Assembly (NCBI GenBank): GCA_036277635.1
Contig: DASUMP010000060.1
Span: forward strand, 1 to 16,346
Source: DASUMP01 sp036277635
GTDB lineage: Bacteria; Actinomycetota; Acidimicrobiia; IMCC26256; PALSA-610
Reading direction: 5' to 3'
Length of the DNA: 16,346 bases
This document shows, piece after piece, positions 1-8,022 of the stretch. The notes under the pieces are model-generated. The model searched no databases. It worked only from the letters and a program-made list of their open reading frames with translations, and was not told where the DNA came from. How positions within the stretch are numbered: position 1 is the stretch's first letter; every line of letters begins with the position of its first letter. The position numbers and the translations under genes were made by a program.

Positions 1-2
1 TG

Positions 3-830
3 TGCTCGCTGCCGCTCAACGTTGCGGCCGCGCGCACGACGGCCGCCGTCCTCGCCGACCACCCCGGGCGCGTCGTGCTGCGTCACCACGACCTGCCGTG
101 GCAACGCCGTCACCTGCGGGCACTCGAGCGCGAGTTCCCGCCGCGACTCGCCGGCGCCCTGCACACGACGATCAACCTCCGCTCGCGCCGCGAGCTGATC
201 GCGCGCGACTACGGGCCGGTCGTCACGATCCAGAACCGCTTCGATCTCGACGCGCCGCTCGGCGACCGTGACGCGACCCGGCGACGTCTGGGATTCCCCG
301 ACGACGAGCTCGTGCTGTTCCAGCCGACGCGCGCGATCGAACGGAAGAACGTGCCCGGAGCGATCCGCTACGCCGCGTCGCTCGCGCGAGCGGTGCCGGA
401 TCGCGCGGTGCGCTACTGGCTGACCGGACCGGCCGAGGACGGGTACCAGGAAACGCTCGACCGTCTCGTCGAACGCTCGCCGGTGCCGGTCACGATCGCG
501 CCGGCGCCCGCGGTCGCCGACGGGTACGCCGCCGCCGACGTCGTGCTGTTGCCCTCGACGTGGGAGGGGTTCGGCAACCCCACGATCGAATCGGTGTGGG
601 CACGCCGCCCTCTCGTCGTCAACTCGTACCCGGTACTCAGCGAGATCACGACGTGCGGCGTGCGCTTCTTCGACCTCGACGACGTCGCCGCCCTCGTGCG
701 CTTCCTTGCGACGCCCGATCCGACGCTGTTCGACGTGAACCTCCGCCGGGCGCGCTCGTCGTTCTCGATCGCCGACCTTCCCGCTGCGATCGACGCCGCG
801 TTCGTGGCGATGGGGTGGACCTCATGGTGA
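3..830 (+). CDS. Glycosyltransferase, group 1 (GT4-like), 3' part
   Basis: The reading frame is open from the window edge, so the true start lies upstream; 275 residues are visible. GT4 enzymes transfer a sugar from a nucleotide-activated donor to an acceptor such as a lipid, glycan or small molecule. The visible part includes the donor-binding C-terminal Rossmann half. It has an inter-domain segment resembling the usual IxNxFD motif (VVTIQNRFDLDA), a strand reading LVLFQPTRAIERKN, and the EX7E motif in WEGFGNPTIE, followed by the typical PLVVNSYPVLSEI stretch. The acceptor cannot be told from the sequence. The stop overlaps the start of the next gene by seven bases, so the two are probably co-translated. 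Family confidence is high; substrate is unknown. Confidence 0.85.
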   Translation, partial: CSLPLNVAAARTTAAVLADHPGRVVLRHHDLPWQRRHLRALEREFPPRLAGALHTTINLRSRRELIARDYGPVVTIQNRFDLDAPLGDRDATRRRLGFPDDELVLFQPTRAIERKNVPGAIRYAASLARAVPDRAVRYWLTGPAEDGYQETLDRLVERSPVPVTIAPAPAVADGYAAADVVLLPSTWEGFGNPTIESVWARRPLVVNSYPVLSEITTCGVRFFDLDDVAALVRFLATPDPTLFDVNLRRARSSFSIADLPAAIDAAFVAMGWTSW

Positions 831-1138
831 ACGGCCCGCCGCCCGACGACCGAGTCGCCGCACAACGGGCGCGCCTCGCGCGCGTCGTGCGCCTCGCGAA
901 GCGGATCGGCTACAGCGGGCTGCTCGTCGCCGTCGTGGCGTTCTTCGTCGGGCTCGCGACCCAGTTCCCGCGCTGGACCGTGTCGGCCGCGGTCACCGGC
1001 CTCGTCGTGGGCTGCGTCGTCCTGCCCCTGCCGATCGTGCTCGGATACGGGATCCGTGCCGCCGAGCGCGAAGAGCGGGAGGCGCGTGCGCAGCGGCGGG
1101 GCCGGCACGGCGGGAGTCCGCCGGGACGCGGCGCGTAG
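824..1138 (+). CDS. Small two-helix membrane protein, unknown function
   Basis: This 104-residue protein starts at an ATG lying inside the last codons of the glycosyltransferase gene (7-base overlap), which implies translational coupling. Residues about 29-47 and 52-76 form two hydrophobic segments separated by a short turn containing Pro49 and Arg50. The N-terminal 28 residues and the C-terminal tail (about 79-104, rich in Arg and Glu) are strongly charged. The positive charge on both flanks predicts a hairpin with both ends in the cytoplasm. There is no enzymatic motif. Position suggests a role connected to envelope glycan work by the upstream enzyme, but that is only guilt by association. 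I do not recognise the family. Confidence 0.7.
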   Translation: MVNGPPPDDRVAAQRARLARVVRLAKRIGYSGLLVAVVAFFVGLATQFPRWTVSAAVTGLVVGCVVLPLPIVLGYGIRAAEREEREARAQRRGRHGGSPPGRGA

Positions 1139-1220
1139 AGTCCCGACTCGGCGCGCGCCGCGTGCCCAGTCGCCGATCGGTCGTCCGCGTTGGCGAAGAC
1201 ACGCAGAAGGGAAGCCCGGA

Positions 1221-2330
1221 ATGCCCAAGGCCGCGTTGTGTGGAGGGATCGACCAGGCGCTCGAGGTGGTCGACGTCGAGCTCGAAGACCCGAAGGCCGG
1301 CGAGGTCCGCGTGCGCATGGGCGCGTCGGGCGTCTGCCACTCCGACCTATCGGTGGTCAACGGCACGTTGCTCTCGCCGTTGCCGAGCATCCTCGGCCAC
1401 GAAGGTGCCGGCATCGTCGAAGCCGTCGGCGACGGCGTCACGCGCGTGCAGCCGGGCGACCACGTCGTGCTGTCGTTCGTCCCGCAGTGCGGCACCTGCT
1501 ACTTCTGCACGCACGACTCGCCCGAGGTCTGCGAGACCGGCTTCATCGCGATGGCGATGGGCAGTCAGCTCGACATGACGTCGCGCTTCAGCGTCGACGG
1601 CACTCCGGTGCACCAGATGTCGGGGCTCGGCACGTTCGCAGAAGAGCTCGTGTGCCCCGAGATCAGCACCGTGAAGATCGACGACGAGATGCCGCTCGCG
1701 GCCGCCGCGCTCATCGGCTGCGGCGTGCTCACCGGGTTCGGCGCGGCCGCGAACACCGCCAAGGTGCGCGCCGGCGACACGGTCGCGGTGATCGGCTGCG
1801 GCGGCGTCGGGTTGAACGTCATCCAGGGCGCGCTCCACTCCGGCGCCGAGCGGATCATCGCCGTCGACATGTTCGACGCGAAGCTCGACCTCGCCCGGCA
1901 GTTCGGCGCGACCGACACGGTCAACCCCACCAACGGCGACGCGGTCGAGCAGGTGCGCGCGCTCACCGGTGGTCGGGGCGTCGACGTCTCGTTCGAGGTG
2001 ATCGGCCTCAAGCCCACGATCGAGCAGGCGTTCGCGATGCTCCGTCGCGGCGGCAACGCCATCATCGTCGGCGTGCCGAAGATGGAGGTCATCGCCGAGA
2101 TCCCCGTGGCGATGGAGCTGCTCGTGAACGAGAAGGGCCTGAAGGGCTCCTGGTACGGCTCCTCCGACGTGCAGCGCGACGTCCCCCGACTGGTCGAGCT
2201 CTACCAGCAGGGAACGCTGAAGCTCGACGAGCTGATCTCGCGACGCATCGGGCTCGCCGACATCAACGACGCGTTCCGGGCGATGGAAGCGGGCGAGGTC
2301 GCGCGTTCGGTCGTCGACTACGGCGTCTGA
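1221..2330 (+). CDS. Zinc-dependent alcohol dehydrogenase (MDR superfamily)
   Basis: This 369-residue protein has the full length usual for class III-like medium-chain dehydrogenases, which oxidise alcohols or adducts with NAD(P)+. Probable catalytic zinc ligands are Cys39 (GVCHSD), His60-Glu61 (GHEGAG) and Cys167 (GCGVLTG). Structural zinc ligands are Cys90, Cys93, Cys96 and Cys104. The dinucleotide fold is GCGGVG at 192-197, with Asp216 ending the next strand, which favours NAD+. The frame is open further upstream, but the ATG at 1221 has a purine-rich AGAAGGGAAG element before it and begins exactly where the family does. The gene lies 82 bases after the small membrane protein. Its stop overlaps the end of the convergent membrane-protein gene by 13 bases. 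The substrate cannot be inferred. Confidence 0.9.
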   Translation: MPKAALCGGIDQALEVVDVELEDPKAGEVRVRMGASGVCHSDLSVVNGTLLSPLPSILGHEGAGIVEAVGDGVTRVQPGDHVVLSFVPQCGTCYFCTHDSPEVCETGFIAMAMGSQLDMTSRFSVDGTPVHQMSGLGTFAEELVCPEISTVKIDDEMPLAAAALIGCGVLTGFGAAANTAKVRAGDTVAVIGCGGVGLNVIQGALHSGAERIIAVDMFDAKLDLARQFGATDTVNPTNGDAVEQVRALTGGRGVDVSFEVIGLKPTIEQAFAMLRRGGNAIIVGVPKMEVIAEIPVAMELLVNEKGLKGSWYGSSDVQRDVPRLVELYQQGTLKLDELISRRIGLADINDAFRAMEAGEVARSVVDYGV

Positions 2331-3079
2331 TCGGGCGGTCGCCACGCCGCCGACGGTGCGGGCTCGTTCGATCCGGGTGCCGCGGCCGACGGCTCCGACG
2401 ACCCCCAGGGCGCGGGCGGCGGTCCGGTCACCGGAGCCGGCCGCGAGCGCACGCCGAACACGATCAGGAGGATCGCGACGAGCGCGAGCACTGCGGCTGC
2501 GATCAGGAACCCGATCGCGAGCGGATACGCGAACGGGACACGCGCGCCCAGCCGCATGCGCACGTCGATGCCGGCCGACCCGTCGGCGTTCATCACGACG
2601 AACCGATACGAGCCCTGCTCGAGCTCCCAGTCGAGCGTGCGGCGATCCGACCCGGACGTCGACGCGACCCAGAACGACTCGGCGCCGGGCGGGTCCGGTT
2701 CGCTCGTGCCGTCGACGCGATCGGTCTGCAGCTCGCGCTCGCCCCACTGCACGTCGGTGACGACCTCGTGGGGCACCCCCGCGAGGTAGCGGTCGACGTC
2801 GGCGCTCTCGGCGACCCCGACGAACACGTCGCCGCTCCCACCGATCGCGTCGGCGCGCAGCCGGATGCGGATGTCGAAGCTCGAACCGGTCGGGAGCTCG
2901 TCTTCGATCTCGACGGGGTCGGAGATCAGCGCGTAGGTGTCGGTGGCGACCTCCTTGCGCGACGAGTCGAACCAACCGTCACGTCCGAACAGCGCCAACA
3001 GCGCGATCCCGCCCACGACCAGTCCGATCGCGGTCAGGGCTGCGATGCCTCCGAACACGAAGAGCAACACGCGCTTCAC
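2318..3079 (-). CDS. Membrane-anchored protein with extracytoplasmic beta-rich domain, unknown function
   Basis: I chose the GTG start at 3079 because GGGAGG lies five bases upstream; an open extension to an earlier start has no such site and no membrane-protein character. The 253-residue product has a hydrophobic helix at about 5-30, an extracytoplasmic domain at about 36-185, a second helix at about 187-212 and a Pro/Ser/Ala-rich tail. The middle domain has alternating hydrophobic residues typical of a beta sandwich, with landmarks DVFVGVAESADVDRYLAGV and YRFVVMNADGS. I have the impression of related actinobacterial hypothetical proteins but cannot name the family. The gene diverges from the aldo/keto reductase and its end overlaps the dehydrogenase gene. 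Both termini are predicted to be cytoplasmic. Confidence 0.75.
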   Translation of the reverse strand: MKRVLLFVFGGIAALTAIGLVVGGIALLALFGRDGWFDSSRKEVATDTYALISDPVEIEDELPTGSSFDIRIRLRADAIGGSGDVFVGVAESADVDRYLAGVPHEVVTDVQWGERELQTDRVDGTSEPDPPGAESFWVASTSGSDRRTLDWELEQGSYRFVVMNADGSAGIDVRMRLGARVPFAYPLAIGFLIAAAVLALVAILLIVFGVRSRPAPVTGPPPAPWGSSEPSAAAPGSNEPAPSAAWRPPDQTP

Positions 3080-3205
3080 TCGCGCCTCCCAGGCGTCGGT
3101 TCGTGAGTCCACCGTCGCGCGCCAGCCGGGCGCGCACAACCCACCGAGGTCCCGACACCCTCGGCAACCGTCACGTCCGAAGCGATCCGGGGCTGACGAC
3201 GTCAG

Positions 3206-3237
3206 TACGCTGAGCCGGCGGCGTCAGGTCCGCCGGC
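3206..3237 (+). promoter_or_regulatory. Candidate promoter/operator before aldo/keto reductase
   Basis: The 198-base gap between the membrane protein and the reductase holds a TAnnnT-type -10 box (TACGCT, 3206-3211). It is followed by a perfect inverted repeat with arms GCCGGCGG (3214-3221) and CCGCCGGC (3230-3237) and an 8-base spacer. A smaller CTGAC-GAC-GTCAG repeat sits at 3193-3205. The larger repeat would overlap the predicted transcription start, a usual operator position, and a TetR gene follows in the same unit. No convincing -35 box is seen. G+C-rich repeats also arise by chance, so confidence is low. Confidence 0.3.
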
Positions 3238-3277
3238 CCGCAGCCCTGTGCGCAGGCCCCAGCCGAGGAGTGGTGCG

Positions 3278-4288
3278 ATGCGGTACCGGAAGTTCGGCAC
3301 GAGCGACCTCGAGGTGTCCGAAGTCGGCCTCGGGACGTGGACGCTGGCGAGCGACTGGTGGGGTCGGGTCGACGATCCCGACGCGATCATCGCCGCGGCG
3401 TTCGACGCCGGCGTCACGTTCATCGACACGGCTCCGGTCTACGGCGCCGACGCGATCGGCGAGACGATGCTCGCGAGCTTCCTCGCCGCCCACCGCGACG
3501 AGATCGTCATCACGACGAAGTGCGGCTACGACATCGACGCACCGCGGCAGTACCCCGGCCAGTCGGAACGCCCGCAGGACTTCACGCCCGCCGGCGTGCG
3601 CGCCCAACTGGAGCAGTCGTTGCGCCGACTGGGCACCGACCGCGTCGACCTCTACCAGCTGCACAACACGCGCATCGAGCCGATCCTCGACGACGACCTG
3701 TGGGCTGAGCTCGAAGCGCTGCGCACCGAAGGAAAGATCCGCGAGCTGGGCGTCGCGCTCGGGCCGGCGATCGGCTGGGTCGAGGAAGGCAACCGCGCGA
3801 TCGACGAACGACCGATCGTCTCGCTGCAGACGGTGTTCAACATCTTGGAGCAAGAGCCCGGCCTCACGTTCGCCGCGCGCCCGCGGGTCCGCAACGGCGA
3901 AGTCGGCCTCATCTCACGCGTCCCACACGCGTCCGACACGCTGTCGGGGAAGATCACGAAGGACACCGTGTTCGATCCGAAGGACCACCGCTCGCACCGC
4001 AACCGCGACAACATGCTCGACAACTTCGAGAAGGCCGAGACGCTCGCGTTCCTGTGGTCCCCCGAGACCGGCCGCACGATCGGGCAGGCCGCGATCGCGG
4101 GGATCCTCGCCAACCCCGCGTTCACGTGCGTGATCCCCACCGTGCTCTCCGCCGACGAGATGACGGAGTACGCCGCCGCCGCCGACCTGCCGCTGAGCGC
4201 CGCCGAGCGCTCCGAGCTCGACTCGCTGTGGGAACGCAACTTCGACCACGACGACCGTTTCGTGATGCCGCTGAAGTCGAGCGTCTGA
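3278..4288 (+). CDS. Aldo/keto reductase
   Basis: This 336-residue enzyme is of the NADPH-dependent aldo/keto reductase superfamily, a (beta/alpha)8 barrel that reduces carbonyl groups. The catalytic tetrad is complete: Asp50 and Tyr55 (FIDTAPVYG), Lys81 (TTKCGYD) and His129 (YQLHN). The ATG at 3278 has CGAGGAG seven bases upstream and matches the family's usual start (MRYRKFGTSDLEVSEVGLGT). Conserved late features include the segment around 288-306 (FTCVIPTVLSADEM) that normally contacts the cofactor phosphate. The C-terminal half has an insertion with charged residues around a KDHRSHRNRDN segment, as in the Tas/YajO-like branch. It sits four bases before the TetR gene, suggesting a regulator-enzyme unit. 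The physiological substrate is unknown. Confidence 0.92.
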   Translation: MRYRKFGTSDLEVSEVGLGTWTLASDWWGRVDDPDAIIAAAFDAGVTFIDTAPVYGADAIGETMLASFLAAHRDEIVITTKCGYDIDAPRQYPGQSERPQDFTPAGVRAQLEQSLRRLGTDRVDLYQLHNTRIEPILDDDLWAELEALRTEGKIRELGVALGPAIGWVEEGNRAIDERPIVSLQTVFNILEQEPGLTFAARPRVRNGEVGLISRVPHASDTLSGKITKDTVFDPKDHRSHRNRDNMLDNFEKAETLAFLWSPETGRTIGQAAIAGILANPAFTCVIPTVLSADEMTEYAAAADLPLSAAERSELDSLWERNFDHDDRFVMPLKSSV

Positions 4289-4292
4289 GGGG

Positions 4293-4892
4293 ATGCGCCT
4301 CCCGGCCGATCAACGCCGCCGCCAGCTGCTCGACTGCGCGCGCGAGGTGTTCGCGCGCAGCGGGTTCCACGCGACGTCGATGGACGACATCGCGCTCGAG
4401 GCGGGTGTCACGAAGCCCGTGCTCTACCAGCACTTCCCGTCGAAGCGCGCGCTCTACGTCGAGCTGCTCGACGACACCGGCCGCCGTCTCCTCGACCGCC
4501 TGGCGGCGGCGACCCGGCAGGCCACCACTGGGCGCGCCCGGGTCGAAGAGGGGTTCGCGGCCTACTTCCGCTTCGTGTTCCACGACGAGGCCGCGTTCCG
4601 CCTCCTCTTCGGCGCCCCCGTTCGCAGCGACCCCGAGTTCGCCCGGGCGGTGGAAGACACCGTGCGCGCCGCGGCGGAGACGATCGCCGAGCTCATCGAG
4701 ATCCCCGTCACCGACGAGCAGCGCCGCACACTCGCGGGCGGGCTCGTCGGGATGGCCGAGTCGGTGAGCCGGCGCGCGCTCGCCGACGACGCGCTCGAAC
4801 GCGACCCCGACCGGCTCGCCGCGTGGTTGGCCGAGCTCGCGTGGTTCGGGCTGCGAGGCGTGCGCGTCGAGTCGTCATCGCGCACGCCGTGA
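4293..4892 (+). CDS. TetR-family transcriptional regulator
   Basis: This 199-residue regulator has the TetR N-terminal helix-turn-helix: an approach helix (RRRQLLDCAREVFARSGF) and the recognition segment MDDIALEAGVTKPVLYQHF at 30-48, followed by SKRALYVELL. The remainder is a helical, ligand-sensing and dimerising domain without recognisable specificity; its length is normal. The ATG lies four bases after the aldo/keto reductase stop, and the GAGGGG just before it can act as ribosome binding site, so both genes are almost certainly on one transcript. It probably controls this unit, perhaps through the inverted repeat at 3214-3237. It meets coaA head-on with a gap of ten bases. Confidence 0.9.
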   Translation: MRLPADQRRRQLLDCAREVFARSGFHATSMDDIALEAGVTKPVLYQHFPSKRALYVELLDDTGRRLLDRLAAATRQATTGRARVEEGFAAYFRFVFHDEAAFRLLFGAPVRSDPEFARAVEDTVRAAAETIAELIEIPVTDEQRRTLAGGLVGMAESVSRRALADDALERDPDRLAAWLAELAWFGLRGVRVESSSRTP

Positions 4893-4902
4893 CCGCGCGG
4901 CC

Positions 4903-5862
4903 TCAGAGCTTGCGCAGCCAGACCCGCCGGGCGGCGTGATCCGGACCCTTCTCGAGCACGAGGTCGGCGCGCCCGCGCGTGGGAGCGATGTTCTCGTGCA
5001 GGTTCACCCAGTTCACCTCGCGCCAGATCGAACGGGCGATCTCGACGCTCTCCTCTTCGCTGTACTGCGTGAAGTGGTGGAAGAACGATCTGGTGTCGGT
5101 GAACGCGGTGGAGCGCAACGCGAGGAACCGCTCGACGTACCAACGTTCGATGTCGGCTTCGTCGGCATCGACGTAGATCGTGAAGTCGAAGTAGTCGGAC
5201 ACCGTCACCTGGGGCTCGCGCCCCGGACGCGCCGGCGGGACCTGGAGCACGTTCAAGCCCTCGACGATCACGAGATCGGGGGCACGCACCACGATCTCGG
5301 CATCGGGGACGATGTCGTACACGAGATGTGAGTAGACCGGCGCGCGCACCTCGGGGTCGCCGGCTTTGAGCGCAGCGAGGAACCGCAGCAGCGCCTTTAC
5401 GTCATAGCTCTCGGGAAAGCCCTTGCGATTCATCATGCCGCGCGCTTCGAGCACCGCGTTCGGGTGCAGAAAGCCGTCGGTGGTCACGAGATCCACGCGC
5501 GGATGGTGCGGCCAGCGCGCGAGCAGCGCCTGCAACACGCGCGCGGTGGTGCTCTTCCCGACCGCGACGCTGCCGGCCACGCCGATGACGAACGGCACCG
5601 GCGCGTGCAGGCGGCCGAGGAACGTCTGGGTCACCGCGTGCAGCTCGCGACTCGCGGCGACCCGCAGGTTCAGCAGCCGAGACAGCGGCAGGTACACGTC
5701 GACGACCTCGTCGAGTGCGAGATCGTCGTTGATCCCGCGCAACGCGTCGAGATCGCCCTCGTCGAGCGTCAGCGGAGTTGCCGCGCGCAAGGCCGCCCAC
5801 GCGGCGCGATCGAACTCGACGAACGGGTCGACGGACTCGTCGTGCGCGCCGCGACCGGTCAT
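4903..5862 (-). CDS. coaA: Type I (bacterial) pantothenate kinase
   Basis: CoaA phosphorylates pantothenate with ATP, the first and usually rate-controlling step of coenzyme A synthesis, in the cytosol. The 319-residue product is close to the usual length (about 310-320). It carries the P-loop GSVAVGKST at 97-105, the TTDGF segment at 127-131, GFPESYD at 148-154, PVYSHLVYDIVP, VIVEGLNVLQ, and the late hallmark around FFHHFTQYSEEE and the NWVNLHENI segment. All are diagnostic of the CoaA type and not of type III (CoaX). The ATG at 5862 gives the expected N-terminus although no strong ribosome binding site precedes it. The gene lies 22 bases downstream of the M23 peptidase on the same strand, so the two may share a transcript. 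Confidence 0.96.
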   Translation of the reverse strand: MTGRGAHDESVDPFVEFDRAAWAALRAATPLTLDEGDLDALRGINDDLALDEVVDVYLPLSRLLNLRVAASRELHAVTQTFLGRLHAPVPFVIGVAGSVAVGKSTTARVLQALLARWPHHPRVDLVTTDGFLHPNAVLEARGMMNRKGFPESYDVKALLRFLAALKAGDPEVRAPVYSHLVYDIVPDAEIVVRAPDLVIVEGLNVLQVPPARPGREPQVTVSDYFDFTIYVDADEADIERWYVERFLALRSTAFTDTRSFFHHFTQYSEEESVEIARSIWREVNWVNLHENIAPTRGRADLVLEKGPDHAARRVWLRKL

Positions 5863-5884
5863 CGCCGCGCACGCTACCGGCGGG

Positions 5885-7033
5885 TCAGCAGACCGGACGG
5901 ACCAACGGATAGGGGTTCACGGCCGCGCCGCCGCCGGGGTGGTACTCGAAGTGCGTGTGCGGCGCACCGCCCTGTGCGTTGCCCGTGTCGCCCGTGTAGC
6001 CGACGACCTCGCCTTGTTCGACCCGACCACCGGAGCCCTCGTAGGACTGCAGGTGGAAGTAGTAGTAGGTGTTGCCGTCGTCGCCGTAGAGGTAGACGCC
6101 GAGGCCCGAGAGGTTCCCGCTCTTGTGGGAGACGGTCCCGGACACGACGGCGACGTTCGGCGTGCCGAACGGTGACATGAGGTCGACGCCTTGGTGGCGG
6201 CGTCCGCCGGATCTCGGTGCGCCCCACGAGTCGACGAACGACACCGCGCCGCGGATCGGGCACACGATGTCGGCGTCGGGCGTCGGGGTGGTGTCGGGAT
6301 CGTCGTCGTCTTGTTGCTGGTTGCGGCGCAGCTCGGCGAGCCGTCGAGCCTCGGCCTCTTGGCGCGCGCGTTCCGCCGCCGCGGCGGCGCGCGCGGCCGC
6401 CTCTTCGGCCGCGAGCTCGTCTTCGAGGCGCGACCGCAGCTCCTGCATCGCCTCCAGTCGGTCTTGGAGCTCGGCCGAGTCGCGCGCGAGCTGGTCGACC
6501 GCGACCCGCTGATCGGCGAGTGCGGCGTCGAGCTGTTCGCGACGCACGCCGAGGTCTTCGGTCACCGCGCCGAGGCGATCGAGCGTCTCGTTGCCGACCG
6601 CGTTCGCGTTCTCGAACAGTCGGACGCGTCGCTCCATCGCGAGGATGTCGGGCTCGAACAACGCGGGGACGAACGCGAGGCTGCCGCTCTGCTTGTAGGC
6701 GGTGGCCGCGCGCTCGTTGACCGCGCGGCGCAGCACGCGCGCCTCCGACTCCTTCGCCTCGAGATCGGCGCGGAGCCGCAGCACCTCGGTCTCGAGCTCC
6801 GCCTGGCGCGTGTACGCGACCTCGTAGCGAGCGGCGAGCTCGTCGGCTTCGCCTTGCACCCTCGTCAGCTCGCGGCGCGCCTCGCGGAGCTGCTCCTCCG
6901 TCGTCTGCGCGCGCGCCGGGGCGAGCGGGACGAGACCGACGAGGAGCGCGATCGCCACGACGATCGCACCGCGACGGAATTGGTGTCGCGGGCGATGGGC
7001 GTGGTGCGAGCGCGTGGGCGGGGGGGCGAGCAC
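5885..7033 (-). CDS. Secreted coiled-coil M23 (LytM) peptidase
   Basis: This 382-residue protein is predicted to cut peptide cross-links of peptidoglycan outside the membrane. A basic N-terminus and hydrophobic stretch (about 22-41) end in APARA-QTT, a signal peptidase I-like site after residue 42. Two long heptad-rich, Glu/Arg-rich coiled-coil regions follow (about 45-125 and 145-240), then an acidic linker and the LytM domain from about 255. Zinc ligands are intact: His280 and Asp284 (HQGVD) and His361 (HTH), with catalytic-type His327 (YYFHL). This differs from EnvC-like activators that lost these residues. Architecture resembles division- or turnover-associated hydrolases. The start is a GTG without a clear ribosome binding site. 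A near-leaderless promoter may lie just upstream. Confidence 0.9.
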   Translation of the reverse strand: MLAPPPTRSHHAHRPRHQFRRGAIVVAIALLVGLVPLAPARAQTTEEQLREARRELTRVQGEADELAARYEVAYTRQAELETEVLRLRADLEAKESEARVLRRAVNERAATAYKQSGSLAFVPALFEPDILAMERRVRLFENANAVGNETLDRLGAVTEDLGVRREQLDAALADQRVAVDQLARDSAELQDRLEAMQELRSRLEDELAAEEAAARAAAAAERARQEAEARRLAELRRNQQQDDDDPDTTPTPDADIVCPIRGAVSFVDSWGAPRSGGRRHQGVDLMSPFGTPNVAVVSGTVSHKSGNLSGLGVYLYGDDGNTYYYFHLQSYEGSGGRVEQGEVVGYTGDTGNAQGGAPHTHFEYHPGGGAAVNPYPLVRPVC

Positions 7034-7042
7034 GACGTCACA

Positions 7043-7073
7043 ACGCTAACCGCTCGGGCTCGCCGATCGGCAA
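7043..7073 (-). promoter_or_regulatory. Possible promoter of the M23 peptidase/coaA unit
   Basis: Reading on the minus strand, TTGCCG (7073-7068) and TAGCGT (7048-7043) are 19 bases apart and resemble actinobacterial -35 and TAnnnT -10 boxes. A start site about seven bases further would fall only a few bases before the GTG at 7033, consistent with the lack of a ribosome binding site. The match is weak and the spacing is long. A small CCCCG-CAT-CGGGG hairpin (7079-7091) just upstream could be the end of the methyltransferase transcript. Confidence 0.25.
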
Positions 7074-7108
7074 CTTCTCCCCGCATCGGGGCGGGGCAAC
7101 GGCTGCAC

Positions 7109-7972
7109 TCAGGGCGATCCTGTGCGCACGGCGGAGACGGTCCACGCCGCCGACGGGAGCCACACGCCGTCGTCACGCGCGTACGACACCAGCGCGCATC
7201 GCACCGTGCGCAACGCGTCGGCGACGACATCGGGACGGAGCACGTGCCGCGCGGGGCCGAGCGATCGCTCGACGAAGTCGACCGCGTCGGTGATGTCGTG
7301 CGCGACCCAGACGTCGAACGAACGGCGCACGACGACGACCTCGCCGAACCCCGCACGTGCGAGCAACGATCGGGTGCGTTCCGGGTCGGCGAGCGAGAAC
7401 GGACACGCAGCCGGTGCTCCCCGCTGCGGAGCGGCAACGGGATCGAGCCGGGCGACGTGCGCCGCGACGGCCGCTTCGGGGATCGTCGCCCACGCGTTCG
7501 CTTCGCGTTCGGCCCACGTCACGAAGGCGAGGCGCCCGCCCGGACGCAGCGCCCGCCCCAGGTTCGCGAACGCGACGTCGGGATCGTCGAACAGCATCAT
7601 CCCGAAGCGGCTCACCACCACGTCGAAGGATTCGGCGGCGAAGCGGTGGCGCTGCGCGTCGGCCTCGAGGAACGCGAGGTGCTCGAAGGCGAGGGCATGG
7701 GCGCGAGCGCGCGCCGATGCCAACAGCGGCCGGGACACATCGACGCCGACCGCTCGGCCCGTGGGGCCGACGTGCGCAGCCGCGTCGATCGTGGTCGTCC
7801 CTACCCCGCAGCCCACGTCGAGGACGCGCTCGCCGGCGCGGAGACCGGCGGCCGCGAACAGCTCGTTCGAGTAGCGGACGAGCATGCGATCGAAGCGAGC
7901 GGACTCCGCAGCCCAGTGCTCGCCCTGCTCGCCGTTCCATCGTTCCTTCGTGTTCATGAGTGTGTTCGACAT
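7109..7972 (-). CDS. Class I SAM-dependent methyltransferase
   Basis: This 287-residue enzyme has a Rossmann SAM-binding fold. Motif I is VLDVGCGVGTTT (50-61), followed by an acidic end of strand two (GVDVS, 77-81), an acidic residue in FLEADA, motif IV-like FDVVVSRFGMMLF, and the usual LRPGGRLAFVTW stretch. The N-terminus (RWNGEQGEHWAAESARFD) is typical of small-molecule or UbiE-like methyltransferases. The acceptor is unknown. Two in-frame ATGs exist (7972 and 7957); neither has a ribosome binding site. I favour 7972 because promoter-like boxes place transcription start almost on it. The gene diverges from the PadR regulator across a palindromic operator, so it is the likely target of that regulator. 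Confidence 0.88.
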   Translation of the reverse strand: MSNTLMNTKERWNGEQGEHWAAESARFDRMLVRYSNELFAAAGLRAGERVLDVGCGVGTTTIDAAAHVGPTGRAVGVDVSRPLLASARARAHALAFEHLAFLEADAQRHRFAAESFDVVVSRFGMMLFDDPDVAFANLGRALRPGGRLAFVTWAEREANAWATIPEAAVAAHVARLDPVAAPQRGAPAACPFSLADPERTRSLLARAGFGEVVVVRRSFDVWVAHDITDAVDFVERSLGPARHVLRPDVVADALRTVRCALVSYARDDGVWLPSAAWTVSAVRTGSP

Positions 7973-7977
7973 GGCTC

Positions 7978-8016
7978 AGTACACTGTTGACGAACAGTGT
8001 GTTTGTCAAGTAGTTT
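7978..8016. promoter_or_regulatory. Divergent overlapping promoters with palindromic operator
   Basis: A perfect inverted repeat, ACACTGTT-GACG-AACAGTGT (7981-8000), lies between the methyltransferase and PadR genes in a markedly A+T-richer gap. On the plus strand TTGACG (7987-7992) and TAGTTT (8011-8016) are 18 bases apart and end six bases before the PadR ATG. On the minus strand TTGACA (8009-8004) faces the other way, with a poorer -10 candidate TGTACT (7983-7978). The palindrome overlaps both promoters, so one bound dimer could shut both genes. Neither start codon has a ribosome binding site, which fits leaderless transcripts. Binding by the neighbouring PadR protein is an inference. Confidence 0.6.
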
Positions 8017-8022
8017 TCCACC

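Noticed and set aside
1190..3106. Very long Arg-rich plus-strand frame across the dehydrogenase and membrane-protein genes
   Set aside because: High G+C removes stops from shadow frames. Its composition is Arg/His/Gly noise with no domain, and it covers two well-supported genes.
7079..7091. CCCCG-CAT-CGGGG hairpin as a firm terminator of the methyltransferase gene
   Set aside because: The stem is only five bases, has no T-tract, and such words are frequent at this G+C content.
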